This document shows positions 19,151 through 29,036 of a DNA stretch of 64,000 nucleotides, one piece after another. The notes under the pieces were generated by a model. That model was not told the DNA's origin, did no database searches, and saw nothing but the letters and a program-made list of their open reading frames with translations. This stretch comes from Ollibium composti. Its GTDB lineage: Bacteria; Pseudomonadota; Alphaproteobacteria; Rhizobiales; Rhizobiaceae. The position numbers were made by a program, and so were the translations under genes. The stretch spans positions 186,001 through 250,000 of the forward strand of contig NZ_SSNY01000002.1 of NCBI RefSeq assembly GCF_004801285.1. The letters run 5' to 3'. The stretch's first letter is position 1. Every line of letters starts with the position of its first letter.

Positions 19151-21742
19151 TCACAGTTTCAGCGCGCGCAGGCGCAGCGCGTTGGCGATCACCGACACCG
19201 ACGACAGGCTCATGGCCGCCGCCGCCAGCATCGGCGACAGCAGCGTGCCGGTGAGCGGATAGAGCACGCCGGCCGCCACCGGCACGCCGAGCACGTTGTA
19301 GAGGAAGGCGAAGCCGAGGTTCTGCTTGATGTTGCTCAGCGCGCCTTCGGCCAGCCGCCGCGCCCTGACGATGCCGGCGAGGTCGCCCTTGACCAGCGTG
19401 ATGCCGGCGCTTTCCACGGCGACGTCCGCGCCGCTGCCCATGGCGATGCCGACGTCCGCCGCGGCCAGCGCCGGCGCGTCGTTGACGCCGTCGCCGGCCA
19501 TGGCGACGATACCGCCGCGCTTGCGCAGTTCATCGATCAGCGCCGCCTTCTGCTCCGGCAGCAGGCCGGCGCGCACCTGCGCGATGCCGAGCTTGCCGGC
19601 GATCGCCTTGGCCGTCAGCTGATTGTCGCCGGTGGCCATGACGACGTCGATCTCGAGCGCCTTCAGCGCTTCGATCGCGCCGGCGGCACTCTCCTTGATC
19701 GGATCGGCGACCGCCACCAGCCCGGCCGCACGGCCGTCGACGGCGACGAACATCGCCGTCCTGCCGTCGGCCTGCAGCGCCTCGGCCTTCTGCTTGAGGT
19801 TGCCGGCATCGATGCCGAGGTCGGCCATGAGTGCCGCATTGCCGAGCGCGACCTTGCGGCCGGAGACGGTGCCGGTGACGCCCTTGCCGGTGACGGCCTC
19901 GAAATCGGAGGCGGCCGCGACGGTCAGGCCGCGCGCCTCGGCACCCTGCACGATTGCCTCCGCCAGCGGATGCTCGGAGCCTTTCTCCAGCCCGGCGGCG
20001 AGCGCCAGCAACTCGTCCTCGGCGATGCCGTCGGCGACCACCTCGGTCAGCTTCGGCTTGCCCTCGGTCAGCGTGCCGGTCTTGTCGACCACCAGCGTGG
20101 TGACGGCGGCGAGCCGTTCGAGGGCGGCCGCATCGCGCACCAGCACGCCGGCATGCGCGCCGCGCCCGGTGGCGATCATCACCGACATCGGCGTCGCCAG
20201 GCCCAGCGCACAGGGACAGGCGATGATCAGCACCGAGACGGCCGAGACGATGGCGAAGGTCAGCCCGTAGCCGGCCAGCAGCCAGACGGTGAAGGCGGCC
20301 AGCGCCACCAGCACCACCGCCGGCACGAAGTAGAAGGAGACGCGGTCGGCCAGCCCCTGGATCGGCGCGCGGCTGCGCTGCGCGGTGGCGACCAGTTCGA
20401 CGATGCGCGACAGCGTCGTCTCCGCGCCGACGCGCTCGGCCTGCATCACCAGCGTGCCGTTGCGGTTCAGCGTGCCGCCGGTGAGTGCCTCGCCCGGCAC
20501 CTTCTCCACCGGCACCGGCTCGCCGGTGATCATCGATTCGTCGACGGACGAGCGGCCTTCCAGCACGCTGCCGTCCACCGGCACGGCCTCGCCGGGGCGC
20601 ACGCGCAGCCGGTCGCCGGTCTTCACCTCGTCCAGCGGCACGTCGGTCTCGGAGCCGTCGGCGGCGATGCGCCGCGCCGTCTTCGGCGCCAGGTCGAGCA
20701 GGGCGCGGATGGCCGAGCCGGTCTTCTCGCGCGCCTTCAGTTCCAGCACCTGGCCGAGGAAGACCAGCGCGACGATGACGGCGGAAGCCTCGAAATAGAC
20801 CGGCACGGCGCCGCTATGGCCGCGCATCTCGTGCGGGAAGAGGTCGGGGAACAGGATGGCGACGACGCTGTAAAGGTAAGCCGCGCCGACGCCGAGCGAG
20901 ATCAGCGTCCACATGTTGGGGCTGCGGTTGACGACGGACGCCCAGCCGCGGCGGAAGAAGGGAAGGGCTGCCCACAACACCACCGGCGTCGCCAGCATCA
21001 GTTCCAGCCAGCCGGCCAGCGGCTCGCCGATCCAGTCACGCACGGGCAGGCCCAGCATCGGCCCCATGGCGACGACCAGAAGCGGGATCGACAGTGCGGC
21101 ACTCACCCAGAAACGGCGGGTGAAGTCGATCAGTTCGGGATTCGGCCCTTCCTCGCCGGTCGGCACGCCCATCGGCTCCAGCGCCATGCCGCAGATCGGG
21201 CAGTCGCCGGGGCCGTCGCGGACGATTTCCGGGTGCATCGGGCAGGTGTATTTCGTCCCCTTCGGCGCGGGCACCGGGGCTGGGCGGCCGTCGCGGTATT
21301 TTTCCGGATCGGCCTCGAATTTCTTCATGCAGCCTTCGGAGCAGAAATAGTGCTTCTGCCCCTCGTGCTTGAGGAAATGCCGGGCCGTGGCGCGGTCCAC
21401 CTTCATGCCGCAGACAGGGTCGGTTGCCGTGAGATAATCCTGCGGCGCCGCCTCGAACTTGGTCCGGCAGCCCTGGCTGCAGAAATGGAAGGTACGGCCG
21501 TCGTGCTCGGTGGTCGGCTTGGCCGAAGCCGGATCGACCGTCATGCCGCAGACGGGATCGCGGACGACGGCGGGCGCCTCGGCGGCGGGGGCCGAACAGC
21601 ACGAATCGCCGTCCGCCTTTGCATGGCTGCCGCAGCAGCCGCCGTCGCCGTGCGAGTGGCTGTGGTCATGGCCGTGCGTATGTTCGTGGTCGTGCCCGTG
21701 AGCATGGTTGTGCCCGTGGTCGTGCTTATGCGAATGCGTCAT
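19151..21742 (-). CDS. copA: Copper-exporting P1B-type ATPase, YHS-YHS-HMBD type
   Basis: 863-residue P-type ATPase moving Cu(I) out of the cytoplasm. Order of parts: a His-rich leader (residues 1-34), CC motifs at 36-37 and 48-49, two YHS domains (DPVCGM at 62 and 108, each with FCSxGC), a heavy-metal-binding domain (CPMHPEI...[10 protein letters not shown], 167-190), then membrane segments. The channel motif CPC is at 509-511, the phosphorylated Asp553 in DKTGTLT, and the hinge motif [20 protein letters not shown] follows. No CxxC-type HMA domain is present, unlike E. coli CopA. Copper is inferred from CPC and the DUF305 partner; silver is also possible. Confidence 0.92.
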   Translation of the reverse strand: MTHSHKHDHGHNHAHGHDHEHTHGHDHSHSHGDGGCCGSHAKADGDSCCSAPAAEAPAVVRDPVCGMTVDPASAKPTTEHDGRTFHFCSQGCRTKFEAAPQDYLTATDPVCGMKVDRATARHFLKHEGQKHYFCSEGCMKKFEADPEKYRDGRPAPVPAPKGTKYTCPMHPEIVRDGPGDCPICGMALEPMGVPTGEEGPNPELIDFTRRFWVSAALSIPLLVVAMGPMLGLPVRDWIGEPLAGWLELMLATPVVLWAALPFFRRGWASVVNRSPNMWTLISLGVGAAYLYSVVAILFPDLFPHEMRGHSGAVPVYFEASAVIVALVFLGQVLELKAREKTGSAIRALLDLAPKTARRIAADGSETDVPLDEVKTGDRLRVRPGEAVPVDGSVLEGRSSVDESMITGEPVPVEKVPGEALTGGTLNRNGTLVMQAERVGAETTLSRIVELVATAQRSRAPIQGLADRVSFYFVPAVVLVALAAFTVWLLAGYGLTFAIVSAVSVLIIACPCALGLATPMSVMIATGRGAHAGVLVRDAAALERLAAVTTLVVDKTGTLTEGKPKLTEVVADGIAEDELLALAAGLEKGSEHPLAEAIVQGAEARGLTVAAASDFEAVTGKGVTGTVSGRKVALGNAALMADLGIDAGNLKQKAEALQADGRTAMFVAVDGRAAGLVAVADPIKESAAGAIEALKALEIDVVMATGDNQLTAKAIAGKLGIAQVRAGLLPEQKAALIDELRKRGGIVAMAGDGVNDAPALAAADVGIAMGSGADVAVESAGITLVKGDLAGIVRARRLAEGALSNIKQNLGFAFLYNVLGVPVAAGVLYPLTGTLLSPMLAAAAMSLSSVSVIANALRLRALKL

Positions 21743-21772
21743 GTCAGTCGTCCGGATTTCTCGATTTCACCG

Positions 21773-21803
21773 GAGATAGGGCTTCCAGTCACTGGAAGGT
21801 CAA
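21773..21803 (-). promoter_or_regulatory. MerR/CueR-type promoter and operator of copA
   Basis: Read on the minus strand: TTGACC (21803-21798), a 19-base spacer, then TATCTC (21778-21773). The spacer carries the perfect dyad CTTCCAGT-G-ACTGGAAG. Long 19-base spacers with such a dyad are typical of promoters activated by copper-sensing MerR-family regulators (CueR/HmrR). The copA ATG follows about 30 bases after the -10 box. Confidence 0.8.
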
Positions 21804-21897
21804 GGGGTGATTTTTGAAGGCGGCGGACTTTTTTCACCGATCGCTCAGCCGTCCTCGCATCAACTCTCCGGTAAGAGTCGGCCGCCTATGGCGCATG

Positions 21898-22034
21898 CCC
21901 CTCTCCGTCGCGCTTCGCGCGCCACCTCTCCCCAGAGGGGCGAGGAACCCAAGCTGGAAAAGTGCCGGCATCGCAGCAGCAGTTCCTCCCCCTATTGGGG
22001 GGAGGTGGCGCCGCGAAGCGGCGACGGAGCGGGG
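21898..22034. repeat. Intergenic palindromic repeat, class C
   Basis: Begins CCCCTCTCCGTCGCGCTTCGC and ends in GCGAAGCGGCGACGGAGCGG, a degenerate copy of the class C element. With the copA promoter it makes up most of the 423-base gap between copA and glnD; the remainder (22035-22165) shows nothing else I can support. Confidence 0.8.
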
Positions 22035-22165
22035 TAGCGCCCTATACGGCGGCACGGCCTTGTGAGCAGAGAGGCACCCGCCTGCAATCGCCCGCCGAAC
22101 GCCCATACCCAGCGCCGCCGAAACAGTTTATACACCGCGCCGGACGAAACGAACCCGGCCGGTAT

Positions 22166-24961
22166 ATGGCGAAACTTCCCCTCAGGCTCGAGGAACTGAT
22201 CGACGGCGAGGCCTTGCGCTGCGACCTGACCGCGCTGACGGCCGAGACGCAGGGCGACGGTTCTTCGTCGGCGGTGCGCGCCGCCGTTTTGAGCCTCCTG
22301 AAACAGTATCGTGCCGCCGGGCGCCGCACCGCCGAGCTGATGCTGATGGAGGACGGCGGCGGCATCGCCTGCGCGGCGCGGCTGTCGCATGTCATGGACG
22401 AGATCGTGCGCGCCCTCTACGATTTCGCCGTCACCCACGTCTATCGCACCCGCAACCCTTCGGCGGCCGAGCGCATGGCCATCGTCGCCGTCGGCGGCTA
22501 TGGCCGCGGCACGCTGGCGCCGGGCTCCGATATCGACCTGTTGTTCCTGCTGCCCTACAAGCAGACGCCGTGGGGCGAGCAGGTCGTCGAATACATGCTC
22601 TACATGCTGTGGGACATGGGGCTGAAGGTCGGCCACGCCACCCGCAACATCGACGAATGCCTGAGGCTGGCGCGCGGCGACATCACCATCTCCACAGCAC
22701 TTCTGGAAGCGCGCTTCCTGTGGGGCGAGGAGCCGCTCTACGACGAGATGGTGCGGCGCTTCGACCACGAGGTGGTGCGCGTCACCGGGCCGGAATACGT
22801 CCAGGCCAAGCTCGCCGAGCGCGACGCCCGCCACGCCAAGGGCGGCGAGAGCCGTTACGTGGTCGAGCCCAACGTCAAGGACGGCAAGGGCGGCCTGCGC
22901 GACCTGCAGACGCTCTATTGGATCGGCAAGTATTTCTATCGCGTGCCGACCGGCGCCGAGCTGGTGGAGAAGGGCGTCTTCACCGGCGCCGAATACCGCG
23001 AATTCGTCAAGGCCGACGACTTCCTGTGGGCAGTGCGCTGCCACATGCATTTCCTCACCGGCAAGGCGGAGGAGCGCCTGCATTTCGACATCCAGCGCGA
23101 GATCGCCGAACGGCTGGGCTACACCAGCCACCCCGGCCTGTCGGCGGTCGAGCGTTTCATGAAGCACTATTTCCTCATCGCCAAGGACGTCGGCGATTTG
23201 ACCCGCATCTTCTGCGCCGCGCTCGAGGAAGAGCAGGCCAAGCATGTGCCGGGCTTCAACCGCCTGATCGCCGGCTTCTCGCGCCGCAAGCGTAAGCTCG
23301 CCGGCACGTCCGACTTCATCGTCGACAACGAGCGCATCAACATCGCCGACGAGGAGGTCTTCCGGCGCGATCCGGTCAACATGCTGAGGCTGTTCTGGTT
23401 CGCCGACAAGCACGGGCTGGAATACCATCCCGACGCCCTGAAGCTGCTCACCCGCTCGCTCGGCCTCGTCGACAGGACGCTGCGCCGCGACCCGGAAGCC
23501 AACCGGCTGTTCCTCGACGTCCTGACCTCCGACCGCAACCCCGAACTGAACCTCAGGCGCATGAACGAAGCCGGCCTGCTCGGCCGGCTGATCCCCGATT
23601 TCGGCAAGATCGTCGCCATGATGCAGTTCAACATGTACCACCACTACACGGTGGACGAGCACCTGATCCGCTGCATCGGCGTGCTGGCCGAGATCGAGCA
23701 CGGCGATTCGCAAGATATCCATCCGCTGTCGCATTCGCTCATGCCCGGCCTGAAGAAGCGCCGCGAGGCGCTCTACGTCGCGGTCCTCCTGCACGATATC
23801 GCCAAGGGCAGGCCGGAGGACCATTCGACGGCCGGCGCGAAGATCGCGCGGCGCATCTGCCCGCATATGGGCCTGTCGGCTGCCGACACCGAAACGGTGG
23901 CCTGGCTGGTGGAAAACCACCTTCTCATGTCGATGACGGCACAGACGCGCGACCTGAACGACCGCAAGACCATCACCGATTTCGCCGACGTCGTGCAGTC
24001 GGTGGAGCGGCTGAAGCTGCTGCTCATCCTGACCGTCTGCGATATCCGCGGCGTCGGGCCGGGCGTCTGGAACGGCTGGAAGGGCCAGCTCCTGCGCAAC
24101 CTCTACTACGAGACGGAGCTGCTGCTTACCGGCGGCTTCTCCGAACTGTCGCGCGCCGAACGCGCCGTCGCCGCGCGCGAAAACCTCGCCGGGGCGCTGG
24201 CCGCGTGGCCGGAAGCGGAGCGCCGTCGCATCGTCAGGCTGCACTACGAGAACTACCTGCTCACCGTCGATCTGGCCGACCAGCTGCGCCATGCCGAATT
24301 CATCCGAGAGGCGGACGCTGCCGGCCGGAAGCTCGCCACCATGGTCAAGACGCACCAGTTCGAGGCCGTCACCGAGATCACCGTGCTGGCGCAGGACCAT
24401 CCGCGCCTCTTGTCCGTCATCGCCGGCGCCTGCGCGGCGGCCGGCGGCAACATCGTCGACGCGCAGATCTTCACCACTTCGGACGGCAGGGCGCTGGACA
24501 CCATCCTGATCAACCGCGAATTCGAGCACGACGAGGACGAGCACCGCCGCGCCATGCGCGTCGGCAAGCTGATCGAGGACATGCTGTCGGGCAAGGCTTT
24601 CCTGCCGGAGATGATCGAGAAGCGCACGAGGCCGAAGCGCGGCCAGAAGGTGTTCCGCATCCCGCCGCGCGCGGCGATCCGCAACGCGCTGTCGAACCGC
24701 TTCTCCGTCGTCGAGGTGGAAGGGCTGGACCGGCCCGGCCTCTTGTCGGAGATCACCGGCACGCTGTCCGACCTGTCGCTCGACATCGCCTCCGCCCACA
24801 TCACCACCTTCGGCGAGAAGGTCATCGACACCTTCTACGTGACCGACCTGACCGGCCAGAAGATCGAGGGCGCCGCGCGCGAGAAATCCATCCGCCAGCG
24901 GCTCATCGCCACGCTGGAGGGCAAACCTGCGATGGCCAGGGCGAAGGCGGCGGCGGAATGA
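22166..24961 (+). CDS. glnD: PII uridylyltransferase/uridylyl-removing enzyme GlnD
   Basis: Master nitrogen sensor that adds or removes UMP on PII proteins in response to glutamine. 931 residues. The nucleotidyltransferase motif [20 protein letters not shown] lies near residue 110 with Asp122 and Asp124; the HD hydrolase motif [14 protein letters not shown] near residue 540; two ACT domains near residues 730-800 and 850-920 ([20 protein letters not shown]). Start at ATG 22166 ([14 protein letters not shown]) follows family convention; the ribosome binding site is weak. Stands upstream of murJ as in other rhizobia. Confidence 0.96.
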   Translation: MAKLPLRLEELIDGEALRCDLTALTAETQGDGSSSAVRAAVLSLLKQYRAAGRRTAELMLMEDGGGIACAARLSHVMDEIVRALYDFAVTHVYRTRNPSAAERMAIVAVGGYGRGTLAPGSDIDLLFLLPYKQTPWGEQVVEYMLYMLWDMGLKVGHATRNIDECLRLARGDITISTALLEARFLWGEEPLYDEMVRRFDHEVVRVTGPEYVQAKLAERDARHAKGGESRYVVEPNVKDGKGGLRDLQTLYWIGKYFYRVPTGAELVEKGVFTGAEYREFVKADDFLWAVRCHMHFLTGKAEERLHFDIQREIAERLGYTSHPGLSAVERFMKHYFLIAKDVGDLTRIFCAALEEEQAKHVPGFNRLIAGFSRRKRKLAGTSDFIVDNERINIADEEVFRRDPVNMLRLFWFADKHGLEYHPDALKLLTRSLGLVDRTLRRDPEANRLFLDVLTSDRNPELNLRRMNEAGLLGRLIPDFGKIVAMMQFNMYHHYTVDEHLIRCIGVLAEIEHGDSQDIHPLSHSLMPGLKKRREALYVAVLLHDIAKGRPEDHSTAGAKIARRICPHMGLSAADTETVAWLVENHLLMSMTAQTRDLNDRKTITDFADVVQSVERLKLLLILTVCDIRGVGPGVWNGWKGQLLRNLYYETELLLTGGFSELSRAERAVAARENLAGALAAWPEAERRRIVRLHYENYLLTVDLADQLRHAEFIREADAAGRKLATMVKTHQFEAVTEITVLAQDHPRLLSVIAGACAAAGGNIVDAQIFTTSDGRALDTILINREFEHDEDEHRRAMRVGKLIEDMLSGKAFLPEMIEKRTRPKRGQKVFRIPPRAAIRNALSNRFSVVEVEGLDRPGLLSEITGTLSDLSLDIASAHITTFGEKVIDTFYVTDLTGQKIEGAAREKSIRQRLIATLEGKPAMARAKAAAE

Positions 24962-24981
24962 GGAGCGGTTCGCGAAGCGAA

Positions 24982-25007
24982 CGAAAAGCCCCTGAATGGG
25001 CTTTTCG
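24982..25007. terminator. Possible terminator hairpin after glnD
   Basis: CGAAAAGCCC-CTGAAT-GGGCTTTTCG: a perfect 10-base stem with a six-base loop, 21 bases past the glnD stop. The stem ends in a T-rich run, but no further U-tract follows, so termination strength is uncertain. Confidence 0.5.
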
Positions 25008-25052
25008 AGCGACGAATGCCCTGAGCCGTAGCGAAGGGCTAGTTGTGCCGTT

Positions 25053-25200
25053 CCTCTCCCCCCTTGAGGGGGAGATGTCGCCAAAGGCGACAGAGGGGGT
25101 CGGCGGAGGCAGCGCTCGGGGTAAAAAAATGGTGTGCTCTACGACCAGCGACCCCTCCCGACCCGCTGCGCGGGCCACCCTCCCCTCAAGGGGGAGGGGG
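25053..25200. repeat. Intergenic palindromic repeat, class D
   Basis: Two hairpins, CTCCCCCCTTGAGGGGGAG and CCCTCCCCTCAAGGGGGAGG, at the two ends, with GATGTCGCCAAAGGCGACAG next to the left one and CGACCCGCTGCGCGGGCCAC next to the right one. Related in plan to class C. Its last bases, AAGGGGGAGGGGG, form the ribosome binding site of murJ. Confidence 0.75.
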
Positions 25201-25202
25201 TC

Positions 25203-26801
25203 ATGAGCCTCATAAAAAAATTCGCAACCGTCGCGTCCGGCACGCTGATGAGCCGCGTGCTCGGCTTCACGCGCGAGATGCTGATGGCGGCCGCCCTTGG
25301 CACCGGGCCGGTGGCGGACGCCTTCTACGCCGCCTTCCAGTTCCCCAACACCTTCCGCCGCTTGTTCGCCGAGGGTGCGTTCAACACCGCGTTCGTGCCG
25401 CTCTTCGCCAAGGAGATCGAGGCCGGCGGCATGGACGGCGCCAAGCGCTTTTCCGAGGAAGTGTTCGGCGTGCTGTTCTCGGCGTTGATCGTGCTCACCA
25501 TCGCCATGGAACTGGCGATGCCGTTCCTCGTCAGCACCATCATCGCGCCCGGTTTCACCGGCGATCCGGAAAAATACAACCTGACCGTTGCGCTCGCCAC
25601 CGTCATGTTCCCCTATCTGGTGTGCATGTCGCTGGCCTCGATGATGGCCGGCATGCTGAACTCGCTGCGCCGCTATTTCGCCGCAGCGATCGCGCCGGTG
25701 TTCCTCAATGTCATCCTGATCGGCGTGCTCTACTGGGCCTGGCGCAGCGGCGCCGACGGGCTGGCCGTCGGCCACTGGATGGCCTGGGGTGTCATGGCGG
25801 CGGGCGTCGTGCAGCTTGCCATCGTCTGGGTCGCGGCGCGCCATGCCGGCATTTCCATCGGTTTTCGCCGGCCGCGGCTAACACCGGGCGTCAAGCGATT
25901 ATTGCTGCTCGCCCTGCCGGCGGCGGTCACCGGCGGCATCACCCAGATCAACACGCTGATCGGCACGGCCATCGCCTCCACGCAAGCCAGCGCGGTTTCC
26001 TCGCTGGCGCTGGCCGACCGCGTCTACCAGCTGCCGCTCGGCGTCGTCGGCATTGCGGTGGCCATCGTGCTGTTGCCGGAACTGTCGCGGGCGCTGAAAT
26101 CCGGCAACGAGGTCGAGGCGGCCAACCTGCAGAACCGTTCGGTCGAGTTCACCCTGTTCCTGACCCTGCCGGCGGCGGCCGCCCTTCTGGTCATGGCCGA
26201 GCCGATCGTGCGCGTGCTCTATGAGCGCGGTGCCTTCGCCGCCAACAATTCGACACCGACGGTGGCGGCGATCCTCGCCATCTTCGGCCTCGGCCTGCCG
26301 GCCTTCGTGTTGATAAAGGCCTTCACGCCCGGCTATTTCGCCCGCGAGGACACCAAGACGCCGATGGTCTTCGCCGCCGTCTCAGTGGCGGTGAACGTGG
26401 CGACGGCACTGGCGCTTTTCCCGTCCATGGGCGCGCCGGGCATTGCGGTGGCCTCCGCCGTCGCCGGCTGGCTCAATGCCGGCATGCTTTTGTTCGTGCT
26501 GGTGCGGCGCGGCCATTGGGGCAGGGAAGCGGCGCTGATGAAGCGCATCCCGCGCCTCGTGCTCTCGGCGGCGCTGATGGGCGCGGCGCTCTGGTATGCG
26601 CAAGGCTGGCTGGCGGCGGAATTGTCGTCCTCGGCCCGCCTCGTCACCAAGGCGGCGACGCTGGCGCTGCTGTCGGGTGCCGGTGCCGTGCTCTATTTCG
26701 CGCTCGCTTTCGCCACCGGCGGCGCCGATATCGGCATGATCCGCCGCAACATGCGGCGGGGCGGCAAGGCTCAGGTTACGAATCCATCTCCGGACCCGTG
26801 A
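25203..26801 (+). CDS. murJ: Lipid II flippase MurJ
   Basis: Flips lipid II across the inner membrane for peptidoglycan synthesis. 532 residues with about 14 hydrophobic segments and the family N-terminus GTLMSRVLGFTREMLMAAAL, followed by AFQFPNTFRRLFAEGAFNTA. The ATG at 25203 has GGAGGGGGTC directly in front of it, sequence contributed by the adjoining repeat. The order glnD-murJ-trpS is conserved in related genomes. Confidence 0.96.
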   Translation: MSLIKKFATVASGTLMSRVLGFTREMLMAAALGTGPVADAFYAAFQFPNTFRRLFAEGAFNTAFVPLFAKEIEAGGMDGAKRFSEEVFGVLFSALIVLTIAMELAMPFLVSTIIAPGFTGDPEKYNLTVALATVMFPYLVCMSLASMMAGMLNSLRRYFAAAIAPVFLNVILIGVLYWAWRSGADGLAVGHWMAWGVMAAGVVQLAIVWVAARHAGISIGFRRPRLTPGVKRLLLLALPAAVTGGITQINTLIGTAIASTQASAVSSLALADRVYQLPLGVVGIAVAIVLLPELSRALKSGNEVEAANLQNRSVEFTLFLTLPAAAALLVMAEPIVRVLYERGAFAANNSTPTVAAILAIFGLGLPAFVLIKAFTPGYFAREDTKTPMVFAAVSVAVNVATALALFPSMGAPGIAVASAVAGWLNAGMLLFVLVRRGHWGREAALMKRIPRLVLSAALMGAALWYAQGWLAAELSSSARLVTKAATLALLSGAGAVLYFALAFATGGADIGMIRRNMRRGGKAQVTNPSPDP

Positions 26802-26858
26802 GCCGGCGTCCGGAGTTTTCCGCTCCCCAAGCGGGCGTCGTCTGTCGGCCGCCAGCCT

Positions 26859-27251
26859 TCAGTTGTCATCGTCGGGGTTGTCGACCTCGCACCCTATGCC
26901 ACGGCATCCCTGGTAGTTGCCCTGGGTGTCGAAATTCGGATTGCCGTCCCTGTCGTAGCTCGGCCGGGTATCGATCACGTCGTCCTGTCTGCGGCGCGCC
27001 TCCCTGCGCTCGCGGTCCCGCCGTTCCATGCGATCCTCGAAACGCCGTTCGTCGTCGTCGCGCTGCACGCTCTGTTTCATCATGCAGTCGGCGAAGCTGT
27101 CGGTCCCTGGCCGGTAGCCGAAGGACGCACACTTTTCCTGATCCATCGCACGCTGGTCTTCGGCGCTGACGCAGCCGGCGACGGCCAGCGGCACCAGGGC
27201 GAGCAGCACATATCTCATTCTGAAATTCGGCATCTTGCTGCTCATGGTCAT
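26859..27251 (-). CDS. Small lipoprotein, function unknown
   Basis: 130 residues if begun at ATG 27251, which overlaps the stop of the upstream gene as ATGA and so suggests translational coupling; ATG 27245 also fits. The hydrophobic segment YVLLALVPLAVAGC ends in a lipobox, so the mature protein should start with a lipidated Cys. The rest is highly charged (DDDERRFEDRMERRDRERRE) with conserved-looking cysteines (EKCASFGYRPGTDSFADC) and a C-terminal NYQGCRGIGCEVDNPDDDN. No family with a known role is recognised. Confidence 0.65.
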   Translation of the reverse strand: MTMSSKMPNFRMRYVLLALVPLAVAGCVSAEDQRAMDQEKCASFGYRPGTDSFADCMMKQSVQRDDDERRFEDRMERRDRERREARRRQDDVIDTRPSYDRDGNPNFDTQGNYQGCRGIGCEVDNPDDDN

Positions 27252-27607
27252 TCCGAAGGAACCGGGCAAGCGAGATCGCCTTCCTGGCAGTTCAGGTATG
27301 CTTTCAACTGTTTCGTGCGGTCGTTGGTCAGGTCTGCCCGACAGCCGGCGGCAACCATGGGCGCAGCCGACCCGCCGTCGTCTCCGCTGGACTGGAATGT
27401 GCATTCGGCATCGCGGAACGCGATCCATGCCCGTTGCGCTTTCACGAGCCGCGCCTTGCCGCCGGCGTCGTCGTCGAGCCGCTTCTGGATTTTCTTGAAG
27501 GTCTGATTCAGCGCCTGGTCGGCTTTCTTGAGGTCGGACCCCGGATCGGCCAGGACAGCCGTCGCGGTGAACGAAAGTGTGATTGCCAAGGCAGTCATTA
27601 AACGCAT
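27248..27607 (-). CDS. LprI-like (DUF1311) exported protein
   Basis: 119 residues from ATG 27607 with a signal peptide (MTALAITLSFTATAVLA) and a mature DUF1311 domain: LKKADQALNQTFKKIQKRL, then LVKAQRAWIAFRDAECTF and the paired cysteines AAGCRADLTNDRTKQL and NCQEGDLAC. DUF1311/LprI proteins include an inhibitor of lysozyme in Mycobacterium; that role here is only possible. ATG 27619 is an alternative start. No clear ribosome binding site. Diverges from trpS. Confidence 0.75.
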   Translation of the reverse strand: MRLMTALAITLSFTATAVLADPGSDLKKADQALNQTFKKIQKRLDDDAGGKARLVKAQRAWIAFRDAECTFQSSGDDGGSAAPMVAAGCRADLTNDRTKQLKAYLNCQEGDLACPVPSE

Positions 27608-27851
27608 GGTTGCATCCATCAATAAAAAAGCAACCGGAGGAAAGCACGCACCCATTCGGGCGGCAAGCCTTGCCATGCCGCATGGTAAGCAAAAGGTTTT
27701 CTGCACGCGCTGTTTTTCTTTCAGCGAAGCTTGCCCGGGCGGACGGCGACGCCGAAACCCTTGCCTGACCCCGCGACTTGGTTCATAAGCCCGCGCGTCC
27801 GAAATTTCGCCGCGTGCGAAACGGCCCTCCACAAGCCAAGGAAACTTGAAA

Positions 27852-28931
27852 ATGACCGATCAGACTTCGCCGTTCCGGCAACTCGTCTTCTCGGGCGTCC
27901 AGCCCACCGGCAACCTCCATCTCGGCAACTATCTCGGCGCCATCCGCAAGTTCGTCGCCCTGCAGGAGGAGTACGACTGCATCTATTGCGTCGTCGACCT
28001 GCATTCGCTGACGGCGCAGATGGTCTATGACGACCTCGCTGACCAGACGCGCCAGATCACCGCCGCCTTCCTCGCTTCCGGCATAGACCCGAAGAAGCAC
28101 ATCGTCTTCAACCAGAGCCGGGTGAAGCAGCACGCCGAGCTTGCCTGGATCTTCAACTGCGTGGCGCGCATCGGCTGGATGAACCGCATGACGCAGTTCA
28201 AGGACAAGGCCGGCAAGGACCGCGAGAACGCCTCGCTCGGCCTGCTCGCCTATCCGAGCCTGATGGCTGCCGACATCCTCGTCTACCGCGCCACCCATGT
28301 GCCGGTCGGCGAGGACCAGAAGCAGCACCTGGAGCTGACCCGCGACATTGCGCAAAAATTCAACAACGACTTCTCCGGCCGCATCGCCGACCTCGACGTC
28401 GGCGTCGAGATGCAGGTCGGCGACGAGACGGTCAACGGCTTCTTCCCGCTCACCGAGCCGGTGATCGGCGGGCCGGCGGCGCGCATCATGAGCCTGCGCG
28501 ACGGTTCCAAGAAGATGTCGAAGTCGGACCCGTCGGACCTGTCGCGCATCAACCTGACCGACGATGCCGACGTGATCTCGAAGAAGATCAAGAAGGCCAA
28601 GACCGATCCCGACGCGCTGCCCGGCGAACTGGCCGGGCTGGAAAGCCGGCCCGAGGCGAAGAACCTCGTCGGCATCTATGCCGGGCTTGCCGACATCTCC
28701 AAGGAAGACGTCCTGAAGGCGTTCGGCGGCCAGCAGTTTTCCGCCTTCAAGCCGGCTCTGGCCGACCTTGCGGTGGAAAAGCTCGCCCCGGTGGCATCCG
28801 AGATGCGCCGCATCATGGCCGACACCGCCTATGTCGACGCCGTGCTGAAGGACGGCGGCGAGCGCGCCGGCGCGCTGGCCGAGGAGACGATGAAGACGGT
28901 ACGCGACATCATCGGCCTGGTGCAGGACTGA
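27852..28931 (+). CDS. trpS: Tryptophanyl-tRNA synthetase
   Basis: Charges tRNA-Trp. 359 residues of class I synthetase. The HIGH-type motif is [13 protein letters not shown] near residue 18 and the KMSKS motif is [11 protein letters not shown] near residue 219. The Trp-pocket region includes FSGVQPTGN and [25 protein letters not shown] lies about eight bases before the ATG at 27852. A TTG six bases upstream is in frame but less likely. Confidence 0.97.
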   Translation: MTDQTSPFRQLVFSGVQPTGNLHLGNYLGAIRKFVALQEEYDCIYCVVDLHSLTAQMVYDDLADQTRQITAAFLASGIDPKKHIVFNQSRVKQHAELAWIFNCVARIGWMNRMTQFKDKAGKDRENASLGLLAYPSLMAADILVYRATHVPVGEDQKQHLELTRDIAQKFNNDFSGRIADLDVGVEMQVGDETVNGFFPLTEPVIGGPAARIMSLRDGSKKMSKSDPSDLSRINLTDDADVISKKIKKAKTDPDALPGELAGLESRPEAKNLVGIYAGLADISKEDVLKAFGGQQFSAFKPALADLAVEKLAPVASEMRRIMADTAYVDAVLKDGGERAGALAEETMKTVRDIIGLVQD

Positions 28932-28966
28932 CCGTTCAGGCGCTCATGCCGGGAAATATCCTGACA

Positions 28967-28999
28967 GCCACCCGCTTGCCGCCGACCGGCGCGGGTGGC
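28967..28999. terminator. Possible hairpin between trpS and the stress-protein gene
   Basis: GCCACCCGC and GCGGGTGGC pair perfectly over nine bases around a 15-base loop, 36 bases after the trpS stop. There is no U-tract, so it may be an RNA-stabilising or attenuating structure rather than a terminator. Confidence 0.35.
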
Positions 29000-29036
29000 A
29001 GATTGTCGGGCCTCCACACCACTTTTCACGGATAGC

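Noticed and set aside
18998..21817. A 939-codon plus-strand frame opposite copA
   Set aside because: His/Arg/Gly-rich antisense translation of the ATPase gene; copA has all catalytic motifs.
21992..25084. A 1030-codon minus-strand frame opposite glnD
   Set aside because: It mirrors GlnD codons, has no recognisable domain and no ribosome binding site; glnD is certain.
27846..27851. Upstream TTG as start of trpS
   Set aside because: It adds only two codons, and the ATG at 27852 has the better-spaced AAGGAA.
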